From: Nitrospirales bacterium
GTDB taxonomy: Bacteria; Nitrospirota; Nitrospiria; Nitrospirales; UBA8639
DNA length: 10,000 nucleotides
Assembly (NCBI GenBank): GCA_021604265.1
Contig: BQIY01000049.1
Location: 1-10,000, forward strand
Direction: 5' to 3'
Positions 1 to 6,191 of this stretch are shown here, piece after piece. Made by a program: the position numbers and the translations under genes. A model generated the notes under the pieces. The model ran no database searches. It was not told where the DNA came from and saw only the letters and a list, made by a program, of their open reading frames with translations. Within the stretch, counting starts at the first letter, position 1, and the number at the start of each line of letters is the position of its first letter.

Positions 1-1562
1 TGCATCCAATCAAAGGATTGATTAAACAGCTTCCAAAATCCACCTCGTTCGCCATGGCGCGGTTTCAATACGAGAGCACAGAGTGCAGGACTGAGTGTCA
101 GAGCCACAAGGCCAGAAATCGCAACGGAAAGGGCTATCGTAATCGCAAACTGTTTATAGAGCTCCCCGGTGATTCCGCCCAAGAAACCAACAGGCACAAA
201 CACGGCGGCCAGTACGAGCACACTGGCAATGACGGGTCCTGTCACTTCAGTCATGGCACGCTTGACCGCGTCTTTTCTGGAAAGCCCTCCCTTCGTCATG
301 AGTCGTTCAACATTCTCCACAACAATAATGGCGTCATCGACAACGATTCCAATCGCTAAGACCATGCCAAAAAGCGTTAGGGTGTTAATAGAAAAATCTA
401 AGGCTGCCATCCCCGCAAATGTGCCAATCAGAGAAACCGGAACGGCGACAGCTGGAATAAGAGTTGCTCGCCAACTTTGCAGAAAGAGAAACACCACTAA
501 AATGACCAGCACCATCGCTTCGATGAGTGTCTTAACGACTTCCTCGATAGACACTTCGATAAACTTGGTGGTGTTATAAGGAATATCGTAAGACACCCCA
601 GAAGGAAAACTCTCCGCCAGCCGATCCATCTCGCTCCGAACCCGTTCGATGGTATCAAGAGCATTGGCTCCAGGAGAAAGAAATGTGAGAAGAAAGGTAT
701 TAGGCCTCCCGTTCCAGCGTCCTTGGAGATCATAGGATTGTGCTCCCAACTCAACTTTGGCCACATCCCGCAACCTCACCATTGACCCATCCGGATAGGC
801 TCGAACGATCATATTTTCGAATTCCTTCACATCACTCATTCGACCTTGTGTGATAATCGGGATCGTTAATTCAGTACCCGTGGGAGCGGGTTCGCGGCCT
901 ATTCGACCTGCAGGAAAGTCTCGATTCTGCTCTCGAACCACAGCGGCAATATCACTCGGGGTCAGATCGCGCTGCGCCATACTAACGGGGTCAAGAATCA
1001 GACGCATGGAATAATTTTGCCCGCCAAAAATGGCGGCATCACCAACACCTGGCAATCGTTTGACATTGTCGAGAATACGCAGCAACGCATAGTTTGAAAG
1101 AAAGACTGTGTCGTGATTGGGGTCGTTAGAACTCAACGCCACTACTGCCAGCAGATCTGGAGAACGTTTTTTTACGGTAATACCTTGACGCACGACTTCT
1201 TCAGGCAGCTGCGGTTCTGCAAGCCGTTGCCGATTTTGCGTCTGTACTTGCGCAATGTCGACATCCGTCCCAATTTCAAATGTCAGACGCATCGTCATAT
1301 GACCATCATTGGTACTCGTCGAGTCGTAGTACAAAAGATTGTCAATACCTGGAAGTTGGACTTCGATAGGACGCGCAACAGACTCGGCCACGACTTCGGC
1401 GCTCGCCCCGGGATAGTCCGCTTCGATTTGTACCATCGGCGGCGTGATCTGCGGAAATTGCGCAATAGGCAACGCCTGTAATGATACCAGTCCAATCACC
1501 ACAATAATGATCGACAACACGGAGGCAAAGATTGGACGATCAATAAAAAAGTGCGGACTCAC
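1..1562 (-). CDS. RND multidrug efflux pump, AcrB/MexF-type inner-membrane subunit (partial, C-terminal half outside window)
   Basis: Proton-driven inner-membrane pump of the HAE-1 RND family, which works with a periplasmic adaptor and an outer-membrane channel to export drugs or toxic organics. I translated the minus frame from 1562 to the left edge: 520 codons with no stop or frameshift, about half of the usual 1030-1050 residues. Visible features are the N-terminal 'FFIDRPIFASVLSI' start and first membrane helix (about 10-29), porter-domain motifs ('YPGASAEVV' near 50, 'LPGVGDA' near 170), helices near 344-362 and 368-388, and the TM4 proton-relay aspartates D409 and D410 in 'GIVVDDAIIVVEN', equivalent to AcrB D407/D408. 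The start is GTG at 1562, overlapping the adaptor's stop as GTGA, with GGAGG just upstream. Substrate cannot be read from sequence. Family call is near certain. Confidence 0.97.
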   Translation of the reverse strand, partial: MSPHFFIDRPIFASVLSIIIVVIGLVSLQALPIAQFPQITPPMVQIEADYPGASAEVVAESVARPIEVQLPGIDNLLYYDSTSTNDGHMTMRLTFEIGTDVDIAQVQTQNRQRLAEPQLPEEVVRQGITVKKRSPDLLAVVALSSNDPNHDTVFLSNYALLRILDNVKRLPGVGDAAIFGGQNYSMRLILDPVSMAQRDLTPSDIAAVVREQNRDFPAGRIGREPAPTGTELTIPIITQGRMSDVKEFENMIVRAYPDGSMVRLRDVAKVELGAQSYDLQGRWNGRPNTFLLTFLSPGANALDTIERVRSEMDRLAESFPSGVSYDIPYNTTKFIEVSIEEVVKTLIEAMVLVILVVFLFLQSWRATLIPAVAVPVSLIGTFAGMAALDFSINTLTLFGMVLAIGIVVDDAIIVVENVERLMTKGGLSRKDAVKRAMTEVTGPVIASVLVLAAVFVPVGFLGGITGELYKQFAITIALSVAISGLVALTLSPALCALVLKPRHGERGGFWKLFNQSFDWM

Positions 1563-2803
1563 GATTCCTCCGAATGATCCGCGTCGGCAGACGGTGGGGC
1601 AGAAGAGTCCTCGGGACTCTCAAATGGAATAGGGTTGACCTGTGCCCCAGGTCGAACACGATGAAATCCTTCAACGACAACCCGCTCTCCCGCTTCCAAT
1701 CCCTTTTCAATCAACCAATCTTGCCCATGCCAAGCACTGGCCGTGACTGGACGGAGTTCCGCTTTATTTTCTCCACTAACCACATACACAAACGTACCTT
1801 GAGGCCCCTGCTGAACTGCGCGTTGCGGAACAAGCAAGGCATTCGTTCGCATATAGCCCTTGACGCGAATTTGGACAAACTGTCCTGGAAACAGGGCATA
1901 AATCGGTCGATCATCACGATCTCCGGGAATTGACCGCTGCCGAGTATTGGGAAAGACAAAGCGAGATTGCAGTGAACCCGTTTCAGAACGAAATCCGGTT
2001 CCAGCAAAATCTAACGTCCCTTCATGCGGATAGATGGTCCCATCGGCCATGGTCATTAACCCTTTGAGTTCAAACAGGTCCGGTCGCCGGACACGGTCTT
2101 CCGACATCTCCCGTTGACGCCTCAAAATATAACTTTCCGGAACATTCACGTTCACGTACATGGGGTCCATTTGACGGATGCTCGTGAGTAAGTCTGTTTG
2201 CGCCGAGACGAGCCGGCCTTCGTACAATTGACTTCGCTCGATTCGCCCTGCCACCGGCGCAACAATGAGCGTGTTTTTCAGGTCAAATCGAGCTTTCGAA
2301 TAATCAGCCTTCGCTGAAACAAGAGTGGACTCGGCCGCCAGTTCTTCGGCAATCGCATCATCCACGTCTTTTTGACTCACCGCCTGCTCTTCAAGGAGCG
2401 GTTTGACACGAGCCAGTTCCGCTCGAGCCTGAGCCAATCGAGCCACGGCCTGGCCTACTTGACCCTTCGCACTCCCAGCGGCAGCCTTAAACGGAATCTG
2501 ATCAATGAGATAGAGCCTATCGCCTTTCTTGACATCACGACCTTCCGTAAAAAAGACTTTCTTGATAATCCCGGTGACTTGAGACCGAATCTCAACAGGC
2601 CGAAACGAATCCGTTTGACCAATAAATTCCACGTCGTCCGGGATGGTTTCGGGAACAACGGTGACGACCTTCACTTCAGGCGGTGGGGGCGCTGGCGCGG
2701 TCCCGGCTTCCTGCTGACAAGCCGTAAGGCTAAACAACATCAAGACAAGCATTGGGAAATATTTTTTGGCACTGATTTGTCTTATGGATAATGGCATATT
2801 CAT
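1559..2803 (-). CDS. RND efflux periplasmic adaptor (membrane fusion protein), probable lipoprotein
   Basis: Periplasmic adaptor (HlyD/AcrA/MexE family, 414 aa, normal length) linking the RND pump to an outer-membrane channel. Residues 15-28 are a hydrophobic signal peptide ending in the lipobox L26-T27-A28-C29, so lipid attachment at Cys29 is expected, with Gln at +2 favouring the outer leaflet of the inner membrane or outer-membrane sorting. A proline-rich linker (36-43) follows, then the first half of the lipoyl domain ('EIRSQVTGII', 71-80; 'EGRDVKKGDRLYLID', 87-101), an alpha-hairpin (about 105-175), the second lipoyl half ('LIVAPVAGRIER', 179-190), the beta-barrel (about 212-315), and a membrane-proximal domain ('LLVPQRAVQQG', 323-333). 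The 'FPNT...LFPGQFV' turn (284-310) seems about ten residues longer than in AcrA. The tail (395-414) is acidic and serine-rich. It is the first gene of a coupled pair with the pump. ATG at 2803 is chosen; ATG at 2797 is an alternative. Confidence 0.96.
   Translation of the reverse strand: MNMPLSIRQISAKKYFPMLVLMLFSLTACQQEAGTAPAPPPPEVKVVTVVPETIPDDVEFIGQTDSFRPVEIRSQVTGIIKKVFFTEGRDVKKGDRLYLIDQIPFKAAAGSAKGQVGQAVARLAQARAELARVKPLLEEQAVSQKDVDDAIAEELAAESTLVSAKADYSKARFDLKNTLIVAPVAGRIERSQLYEGRLVSAQTDLLTSIRQMDPMYVNVNVPESYILRRQREMSEDRVRRPDLFELKGLMTMADGTIYPHEGTLDFAGTGFRSETGSLQSRFVFPNTRQRSIPGDRDDRPIYALFPGQFVQIRVKGYMRTNALLVPQRAVQQGPQGTFVYVVSGENKAELRPVTASAWHGQDWLIEKGLEAGERVVVEGFHRVRPGAQVNPIPFESPEDSSAPPSADADHSEES
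1567..1571 (-). promoter_or_regulatory. Shine-Dalgarno site fixing the GTG start of the RND pump
   Basis: GGAGG on the minus strand, four bases before GTG at 1562-1560. It lies inside the last codons of the adaptor gene, and the GTG shares two bases with the adaptor's TGA (1561-1559). This supports GTG as the true start and suggests translational coupling, which would keep adaptor and pump in proportion. Confidence 0.85.
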
Positions 2804-3117
2804 TTCAAGACCTTTGCATTCTTTCCCCTAAAATTATCTTTCGATAAAAAGATGTTGCCTTCCTTCACTCGCACGTTCAACGTCAACTTTTTAATAAGAC
2901 GAGACAAACCAGCCTCTTGTTAACAACATTGGCATCCTTTTAGCAATTACGACTCCTCACGGTTCTCAAGGACATGTCACTCACCACACTGACATTCAAT
3001 GAACATCACACACATAGCCCTCATCAGGCGTTCCTCACAATACCCGACAAACCGATAGCCTACAGCAGTTGTAGAGTGAATAATCAACACGTTTAACGAT
3101 TGAAGCTACCCATTTTT
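2804..3117. other. Intergenic region upstream of the RND operon, no gene seen
   Basis: A 314-nt AT-rich gap between the VOC gene and the RND adaptor, wide enough for a separate promoter for the pump operon. On the minus strand there is a TTGACG hexamer (about 2887-2882) and, just below it, an 11-bp perfect palindrome ACGTT-G-AACGT (2873-2883), but no well-spaced -10 hexamer. A small hairpin CTACA-GCAGT-TGTAG lies at 3060-3074 without a T tract. I see no sigma-54 GG-N10-GC element and no regulator gene here, although RND operons often have a divergent one. Confidence 0.5.
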
Positions 3118-3564
3118 TTATAGCATCAAGGCTTTGATCGGCGATAATACCAACTCGGGATTCTGATCCCAGTTAATTCCCGGAACATCAATATAGAGTT
3201 CAACCTCATTACCATCTGGGTCATGGAGGTAGAGACTTTGAGTGACCGTATGATCGCTCATTCCAGATAGAGGAACTCCTGCTTTCTCCAAATCTTCTTT
3301 CGCGGAACGCAGTTCGTCCAGATTGTCACCAATCTTAATGCCAATATGATAGAGACCACGCCGAGCCCCTTGTGGAGGACCTGGCACATCCCCAACCTCG
3401 ATTAAGAGCAATTCGTGATGAGTCCGGCCCGACGTTAAGGCAACGGCTCTCCCCTGAAACGCTCGACCAACTTCTCGGAATCCCAAACGATCCCGATAAA
3501 AATCAAGCGATTGCTCTAAATCTTTCACATAAAACACAACGTGTCCTAAATAGTGTGCTTTCAT
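3118..3564 (-). CDS. VOC-superfamily metalloenzyme, glyoxalase / extradiol dioxygenase-like
   Basis: A 148-aa single-domain protein with two beta-alpha-beta-beta-beta modules of the vicinal oxygen chelate superfamily. Module one runs from 'LGHVVFYVKDLEQSLDFYRDRLGF' (two adjoining stretches, 6-29) to 'HELLLIEV' (50-57). Module two runs from 'LYHIGIKI' (71-78) to 'LYLHDPDGNEVELYID' (111-126). His8, His73 and Glu122 sit where extradiol dioxygenases place their two-His-one-Glu metal site, so it is probably a metal-dependent enzyme rather than a bleomycin-type binding protein. Substrate is not determined; catechol or quinone-like rings and thiol adducts are the usual candidates. The start is secure: AAGGAGG (3570-3576) lies five bases before the ATG. 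It is the last gene of the DoxX-STAS-VOC cluster, 105 nt after STAS. Glyoxalase I or fosfomycin-resistance-type activity cannot be excluded. Confidence 0.9.
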   Translation of the reverse strand: MKAHYLGHVVFYVKDLEQSLDFYRDRLGFREVGRAFQGRAVALTSGRTHHELLLIEVGDVPGPPQGARRGLYHIGIKIGDNLDELRSAKEDLEKAGVPLSGMSDHTVTQSLYLHDPDGNEVELYIDVPGINWDQNPELVLSPIKALML

Positions 3565-3606
3565 ATCAGCCTCCTTCTCACAAACAGCACCAACCTATCC
3601 CCTATC

Positions 3607-3647
3607 AGTCATGACTCGCCTCACAATTTTTCTATTTCATGTGAAAT
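3607..3647 (-). promoter_or_regulatory. Two palindromes upstream of the VOC gene (possible operator)
   Basis: In the 105-nt gap between STAS and VOC are two perfect palindromes: ATTTCA-TG-TGAAAT (3634-3647) and AGTCATGACT (3607-3616), about 43-83 nt before the VOC start. They could bind a dimeric regulator at an internal promoter. I find no strong -35/-10 pair beside them, and neither is followed by a T tract, so a terminator is unlikely. The symmetry is certain; the role is a guess. Confidence 0.35.
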
Positions 3648-3669
3648 GAAAGCATTTCTGGCCTTGAGT

Positions 3670-3948
3670 CTACTCACGGGTTCCCGTCACTTCTAGGACA
3701 ATGGCTGTTGTCATACACCCAGAAGCGATGAGTGTACCGCCTTGTTGATACATTCGTTGCAGTAATTGCTTGCCACTATTATCTACGTACGTCACGCTCT
3801 GGAGATCCACCCGAGCCTTCACAGAATCGTTCATGCCCCGGATAGAACTCCACACGTTCTCAAGTTCCTTCACCCATGGACCGGCAAGTCGACCTTCAAG
3901 CTGGATAACACGATCTCCCTTCACCGTATCCATTGTAATCTTAAGCAT
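3670..3948 (-). CDS. Small STAS-domain protein (anti-anti-sigma-like)
   Basis: A 92-aa protein consisting of little more than a STAS fold. It opens with a beta-hairpin ('MDTVKGDRVIQLEGRLAG', 6-23), a helix with 'WVKELENVW' (25-33), the core strand 'ARVDLQSVTYVDNSG' (45-59) and a helix 'KQLLQRMYQQGG' (60-71), then 'LIASGCMTTAIVLEV'. D56-N57-S58-G59 matches the loop whose second serine is phosphorylated in SpoIIAA-type anti-sigma-factor antagonists, so Ser58 is a candidate phosphosite. No partner kinase or phosphatase gene is in view, so signalling by partner switching is only possible, and a structural or scaffold role is equally open. The gene begins 31 nt after doxX ends, which suggests co-transcription. 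GAGG lies ten bases before the ATG, a slightly long spacing. The gene ends in a short ACGGG-TT-CCCGT palindrome without a T tract. Confidence 0.85.
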   Translation of the reverse strand: MLKITMDTVKGDRVIQLEGRLAGPWVKELENVWSSIRGMNDSVKARVDLQSVTYVDNSGKQLLQRMYQQGGTLIASGCMTTAIVLEVTGTRE

Positions 3949-3979
3949 GAGTTCATATCCTCAACATCATGAACAGTAA

Positions 3980-4480
3980 TCAGACGGCAGATGGTGCCGC
4001 ATTATGAGAAATACGATCGTCTTTAAAAGATGGTGCCGTCACCCATCGCGCAATAACTCGATCCATAGACCACTTCCCACCTCCATTGGCGACTAATGCC
4101 ATGGCCATACCGATGACAAGTAAATGAAATTCAAATCCCTCACCCGCTTGCTGGCCAAACCAATTCATAAAGAGCCCATGCGGCCAATGAACCATGGCCA
4201 CAGCACCAAGCATGATCACCCCGAGACTGGCGGCAGAAAACCGTGTGAATAAACCAAGCGCAATAGCCAGAGCCCCGACGGACTCTCCCATAATCACCAG
4301 AAAGGCAATGAGCCACGGCATCCCCATCTGCTGGGTGAAAAATCCCATGGTTCCTTCAAACCCGTTTCCTCCAAACCATCCCAAGAGTTTTTGTGCACCA
4401 TGCGGAAAAATGACAAGAGCCAACATGACTCGCAAAATCAACCCGGACCATCGATCATCTGTTTGAAAAAATGCTTTCAT
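3980..4480 (-). CDS. DoxX-family integral membrane protein
   Basis: A 166-aa DoxX-family inner-membrane protein with four hydrophobic segments at about 12-28, 55-77, 80-98 and 116-133. The family signature is 'FPHGAQKLLGWFGG' (25-38), followed by 'GESVGALAIALGLFTRFSA' (65-83). A soluble, charged tail follows residue 136. DoxX proteins (CatD and MhqP in Bacillus, RclC and YphA types in enterobacteria) have been linked to quinone, thiol or oxidant stress, but their biochemical activity is poorly defined. The start is well supported by AGGAGG seven bases before the ATG. It appears to be the first gene of a cluster with STAS and VOC, the latter pairing being the reason to suspect an aromatic or quinone detoxification role. 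A candidate sigma-54 promoter lies about 85-100 nt upstream. Confidence 0.93.
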   Translation of the reverse strand: MKAFFQTDDRWSGLILRVMLALVIFPHGAQKLLGWFGGNGFEGTMGFFTQQMGMPWLIAFLVIMGESVGALAIALGLFTRFSAASLGVIMLGAVAMVHWPHGLFMNWFGQQAGEGFEFHLLVIGMAMALVANGGGKWSMDRVIARWVTAPSFKDDRISHNAAPSAV

Positions 4481-4562
4481 GATTCACCCTCCTATTTGCC
4501 GTGAAATTATAGATTTGTCGCTGAATCCTCTGATCAATATTTTCGTTCTTGTCATATAGATA

Positions 4563-4580
4563 TGGCATAAGGCATACCAA
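4563..4580 (-). promoter_or_regulatory. Candidate sigma-54 (-24/-12) promoter for the doxX-STAS-VOC cluster
   Basis: The minus strand reads TTGGTATG-CCTT-ATGC, with the GG (4578-4577) and GC (4566-4565) separated by exactly ten bases. It matches 9 of the 12 fixed positions of the TTGGCACG-N4-TTGC consensus. AT-rich sequence follows on the downstream side, as expected for melting. Start of transcription would be near 4553, giving a leader of roughly 70 nt before doxX. The stretch also contains a TATGCC tandem repeat, which could be the real reason for the pattern. GG-N10-GC motifs occur by chance, so this is a candidate. Confidence 0.4.
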
Positions 4581-4614
4581 GATTATCCGTCAGCACAACA
4601 ACCGACAACACATT

Positions 4615-4631
4615 GATTTATTTAATAAATC
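4615..4631. promoter_or_regulatory. 17-bp perfect palindrome upstream of doxX (possible operator or enhancer site)
   Basis: GATTTATT-T-AATAAATC, 8-bp arms with a single central base. It lies about 60-80 nt upstream of the predicted sigma-54 start point and 135 nt before the doxX ATG, a reasonable place for an activator site. Being entirely A/T apart from the outer G-C pairs, it could also reflect local AT-richness. Confidence 0.4.
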
Positions 4632-4660
4632 TTATGATAAGAGGAGAGTGAAAATGCGTC

Positions 4661-4711
4661 GTGTCGAAATCAGGCGTGACGATATGTCGACAAATGATGA
4701 ATGGTCGACAT
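4661..4711 (-). repeat. 51-nt direct repeat, copy 1 (downstream side of ybdG), containing a perfect dyad
   Basis: Aligns without gaps to 6526-6576 with 43 of 51 identities, including 21 consecutive identical bases (4677-4697 and 6542-6562). Both copies are intergenic and in the same orientation, on either side of ybdG. This copy contains a perfect inverted repeat, ATGTCGAC (4684-4691) and GTCGACAT (4704-4711), with a 12-nt loop. Read on the minus strand, the copy lies in a 60-codon open frame (4632-4814, GTG start with no clear ribosome site) that encodes SSFVDISSRLIST; the other copy encodes the same peptide with Gly for Arg. It could be a dispersed element, a paired regulatory site or a coding remnant. 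Confidence 0.8.
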
Positions 4712-4725
4712 GAAGACAAGGGGGC

Positions 4726-4763
4726 TGCGTCTTTAAAACAAAATCCCTCCGGATTAAGACGCA
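4726..4763. other. Bulged inverted repeat between ybdG and doxX (structured RNA or imperfect terminator)
   Basis: TGCGTCTT (4726-4733) pairs with AAGACGCA (4756-4763), and stacked directly inside it AATCC (4742-4746) pairs with GGATT (4751-4755) around a 4-nt loop. That gives 13 base pairs with one 8-nt bulge on one side. It lies about 75-110 nt past the ybdG stop codon, a position typical of a 3' end, but on the minus strand it is followed by a G/C run rather than T residues, so it is not a standard intrinsic terminator. The rest of the 355-nt gap (4481-4835) holds the repeat, palindrome and promoter listed separately; I see no convincing gene in it. Confidence 0.55.
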
Positions 4764-4835
4764 AGTCTCGACAGAATGATTTCTAGGCCACTGGCATGAC
4801 CGATTCAACTGCACCTGACACTAAGAGTCTGCGGT

Positions 4836-6107
4836 TCAATCCAACGCTGAATATTTGAGAGAACGCATGTCATGCCCGGATGGAGACTGGTGTGCTCGCA
4901 GACCGAACTCTGGCAAAACAGCAAAGATATGGTCAAAGATATCAGCTTGTATGCTTTCGTAGTCTATCCAGTGAGTCGTGTTAGTAAAGGCGTAGACCTG
5001 CATGGGTATTCCGTCAGCACTGGGGTCCAGCTGGCGTACCATCAGAGTCAAGTGCTGATGAATCCTGGGATGGGCCTTCAGATAGGCCGTGACGTAGACA
5101 CGAAGCGTCCCGAGGTTCGTGAGCCGCCGACCATTGATGAGTGAAGATAAATCGACGCTTGCCTCACTGTTGTCCCGACTCATCTCCTGGAATTTTTCTT
5201 CCAGGTATGAAGATAATAACGGCGCCTTACACAGACGCTGCTTGTCTTCTTCGCTAAGGAACCGCACGCTGCTGGTATCCAATAGAAGACTGCGCTTGAT
5301 ACGGCGCCCACCGGACTCAGACATTCCGCGCCAGTTCTTGAACGAATTGGCAATTAACGCATAGGTCGGGATGGTGGTAATCGTTTTATCCCAATTGCGC
5401 ACCTTCACAGTGGTCAGGCCAATGTCGATGACATCTCCATCCGCACCGTATTGTGACATTTCCAGCCAATCTCCCACCCTGAGCATATCGTTCACCGATA
5501 ATTGAATGCCAGCCACAAGCCCAAGAATAGGATCCTTGAATACAAGCATAATCACGGCAGAGACCGCTCCCAGGCCACTCAGCAGAATCAATGGCGATTT
5601 GCCCATGAGCATAGAGATGATCAACAGGGCGATGAGGACAGAAGAGATCAGTTTCACGCTCTGCAGAACTCCCCGTAACGGGAAGGTATGCATAGCTGGC
5701 TTTTGTTGAGATATACGCAGCAAGGCATCGAGCAGAGAAAAAAACGACAACAGACTATACAGCATGATCCAAAAGTCAGACGCTGTCTCCACGATCGGCA
5801 ATAAGACTGAGTCGCGGCTAAGCCAGAGCCCGGCCTGAGTATGAAAAATAATCCCTTGCAGCGTAAACGCGAGCCGGTTATAGAGCTTGCTTTTAAAAAG
5901 TATTTGGCGCCACACCTGGCGGGCACTCATGGCCCGCCCCTCTATCCATTTCATGACCACCCGGTGCAAAATCAAGTGAATAGCCAGGGAAACGACGGCA
6001 ATCCACAATAAAATGATGACGGTGTACACAAGAGGTGAGTGCTCTGGGATTTCGGCATTCAGCCACTGCATCAAGAGATTTTTAAGATAGGTTCTTGCCT
6101 CTTCCAT
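4836..6107 (-). CDS. ybdG: YbdG/MscM-type mechanosensitive ion channel (MscS superfamily)
   Basis: Inner-membrane mechanosensitive channel that opens on membrane tension during hypo-osmotic shock. The 423-aa protein resembles E. coli YbdG (about 415 aa) along its whole length as I remember that sequence. Shared blocks include 'RLAFTLQGII' (78-87), 'LISGLGA'-like 'LLSGLGA' (175-181), 'VFKDPILGLVAGIQLS' (189-204), 'GDWLEM' (212-217), 'YGADGDVIDIGLTTVKVRNW' (220-239), 'MSESGGRRIKRS' (262-273) and 'YESIQADIFDHIFA' (383-396). Hydrophobic segments lie at about 26-48, 74-95, 110-131, 148-168 and 172-203; the last is the pore helix and runs into the MscS beta domain. The ATG at 6107 has AGGA eight bases upstream. 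It stands alone between two long gaps, so it is probably monocistronic. YbdG contributes to MscM activity in E. coli; that is transferred by homology. Confidence 0.95.
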   Translation of the reverse strand: MEEARTYLKNLLMQWLNAEIPEHSPLVYTVIILLWIAVVSLAIHLILHRVVMKWIEGRAMSARQVWRQILFKSKLYNRLAFTLQGIIFHTQAGLWLSRDSVLLPIVETASDFWIMLYSLLSFFSLLDALLRISQQKPAMHTFPLRGVLQSVKLISSVLIALLIISMLMGKSPLILLSGLGAVSAVIMLVFKDPILGLVAGIQLSVNDMLRVGDWLEMSQYGADGDVIDIGLTTVKVRNWDKTITTIPTYALIANSFKNWRGMSESGGRRIKRSLLLDTSSVRFLSEEDKQRLCKAPLLSSYLEEKFQEMSRDNSEASVDLSSLINGRRLTNLGTLRVYVTAYLKAHPRIHQHLTLMVRQLDPSADGIPMQVYAFTNTTHWIDYESIQADIFDHIFAVLPEFGLRAHQSPSGHDMRSLKYSALD

Positions 6108-6146
6108 TGTGTATTCCTGATCCGTCAGATAATAATTAAAGAAGTG

Positions 6147-6191
6147 ATTATATTAATAGCGATTTTCGCATGTTTCGAGTGATACTCGAAA
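6147..6191 (-). promoter_or_regulatory. Putative ybdG promoter (-10) with overlapping 19-bp operator-like palindrome
   Basis: On the minus strand a perfect TATAAT lies at 6152-6147, about 40 nt before the ybdG ATG. No good TTGACA is found at the right spacing (around 6170-6175). Instead this position is occupied by a perfect palindrome, TTTCGAGT-GAT-ACTCGAAA (6173-6191). A second, smaller dyad, GCGA-TTT-TCGC (6159-6169), fills the spacer. A strong -10, a poor -35 and a dyad on the -35 suggest regulation by a dimeric factor, either an activator or a repressor. Confidence 0.5.

Noticed and set aside
169..579. Long frames antisense to, or out of frame with, the RND pump (plus-strand 169-579, 18-359, 1113-1481; minus-strand 497-766)
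   Set aside because: All lie within the pump's continuous 520-codon frame, which carries unmistakable RND motifs; these are shadows.
2873..2883. ACGTT-G-AACGT palindrome upstream of the RND adaptor
   Set aside because: Only 11 bp and without a convincing adjacent promoter; recorded in the intergenic entry but too short to call an operator.
4632..4814. 60-codon minus-strand frame covering repeat copy 1
   Set aside because: GTG start with no clear ribosome site, low-complexity basic product, and no similarity to the other repeat-bearing frame outside the 51 nt.
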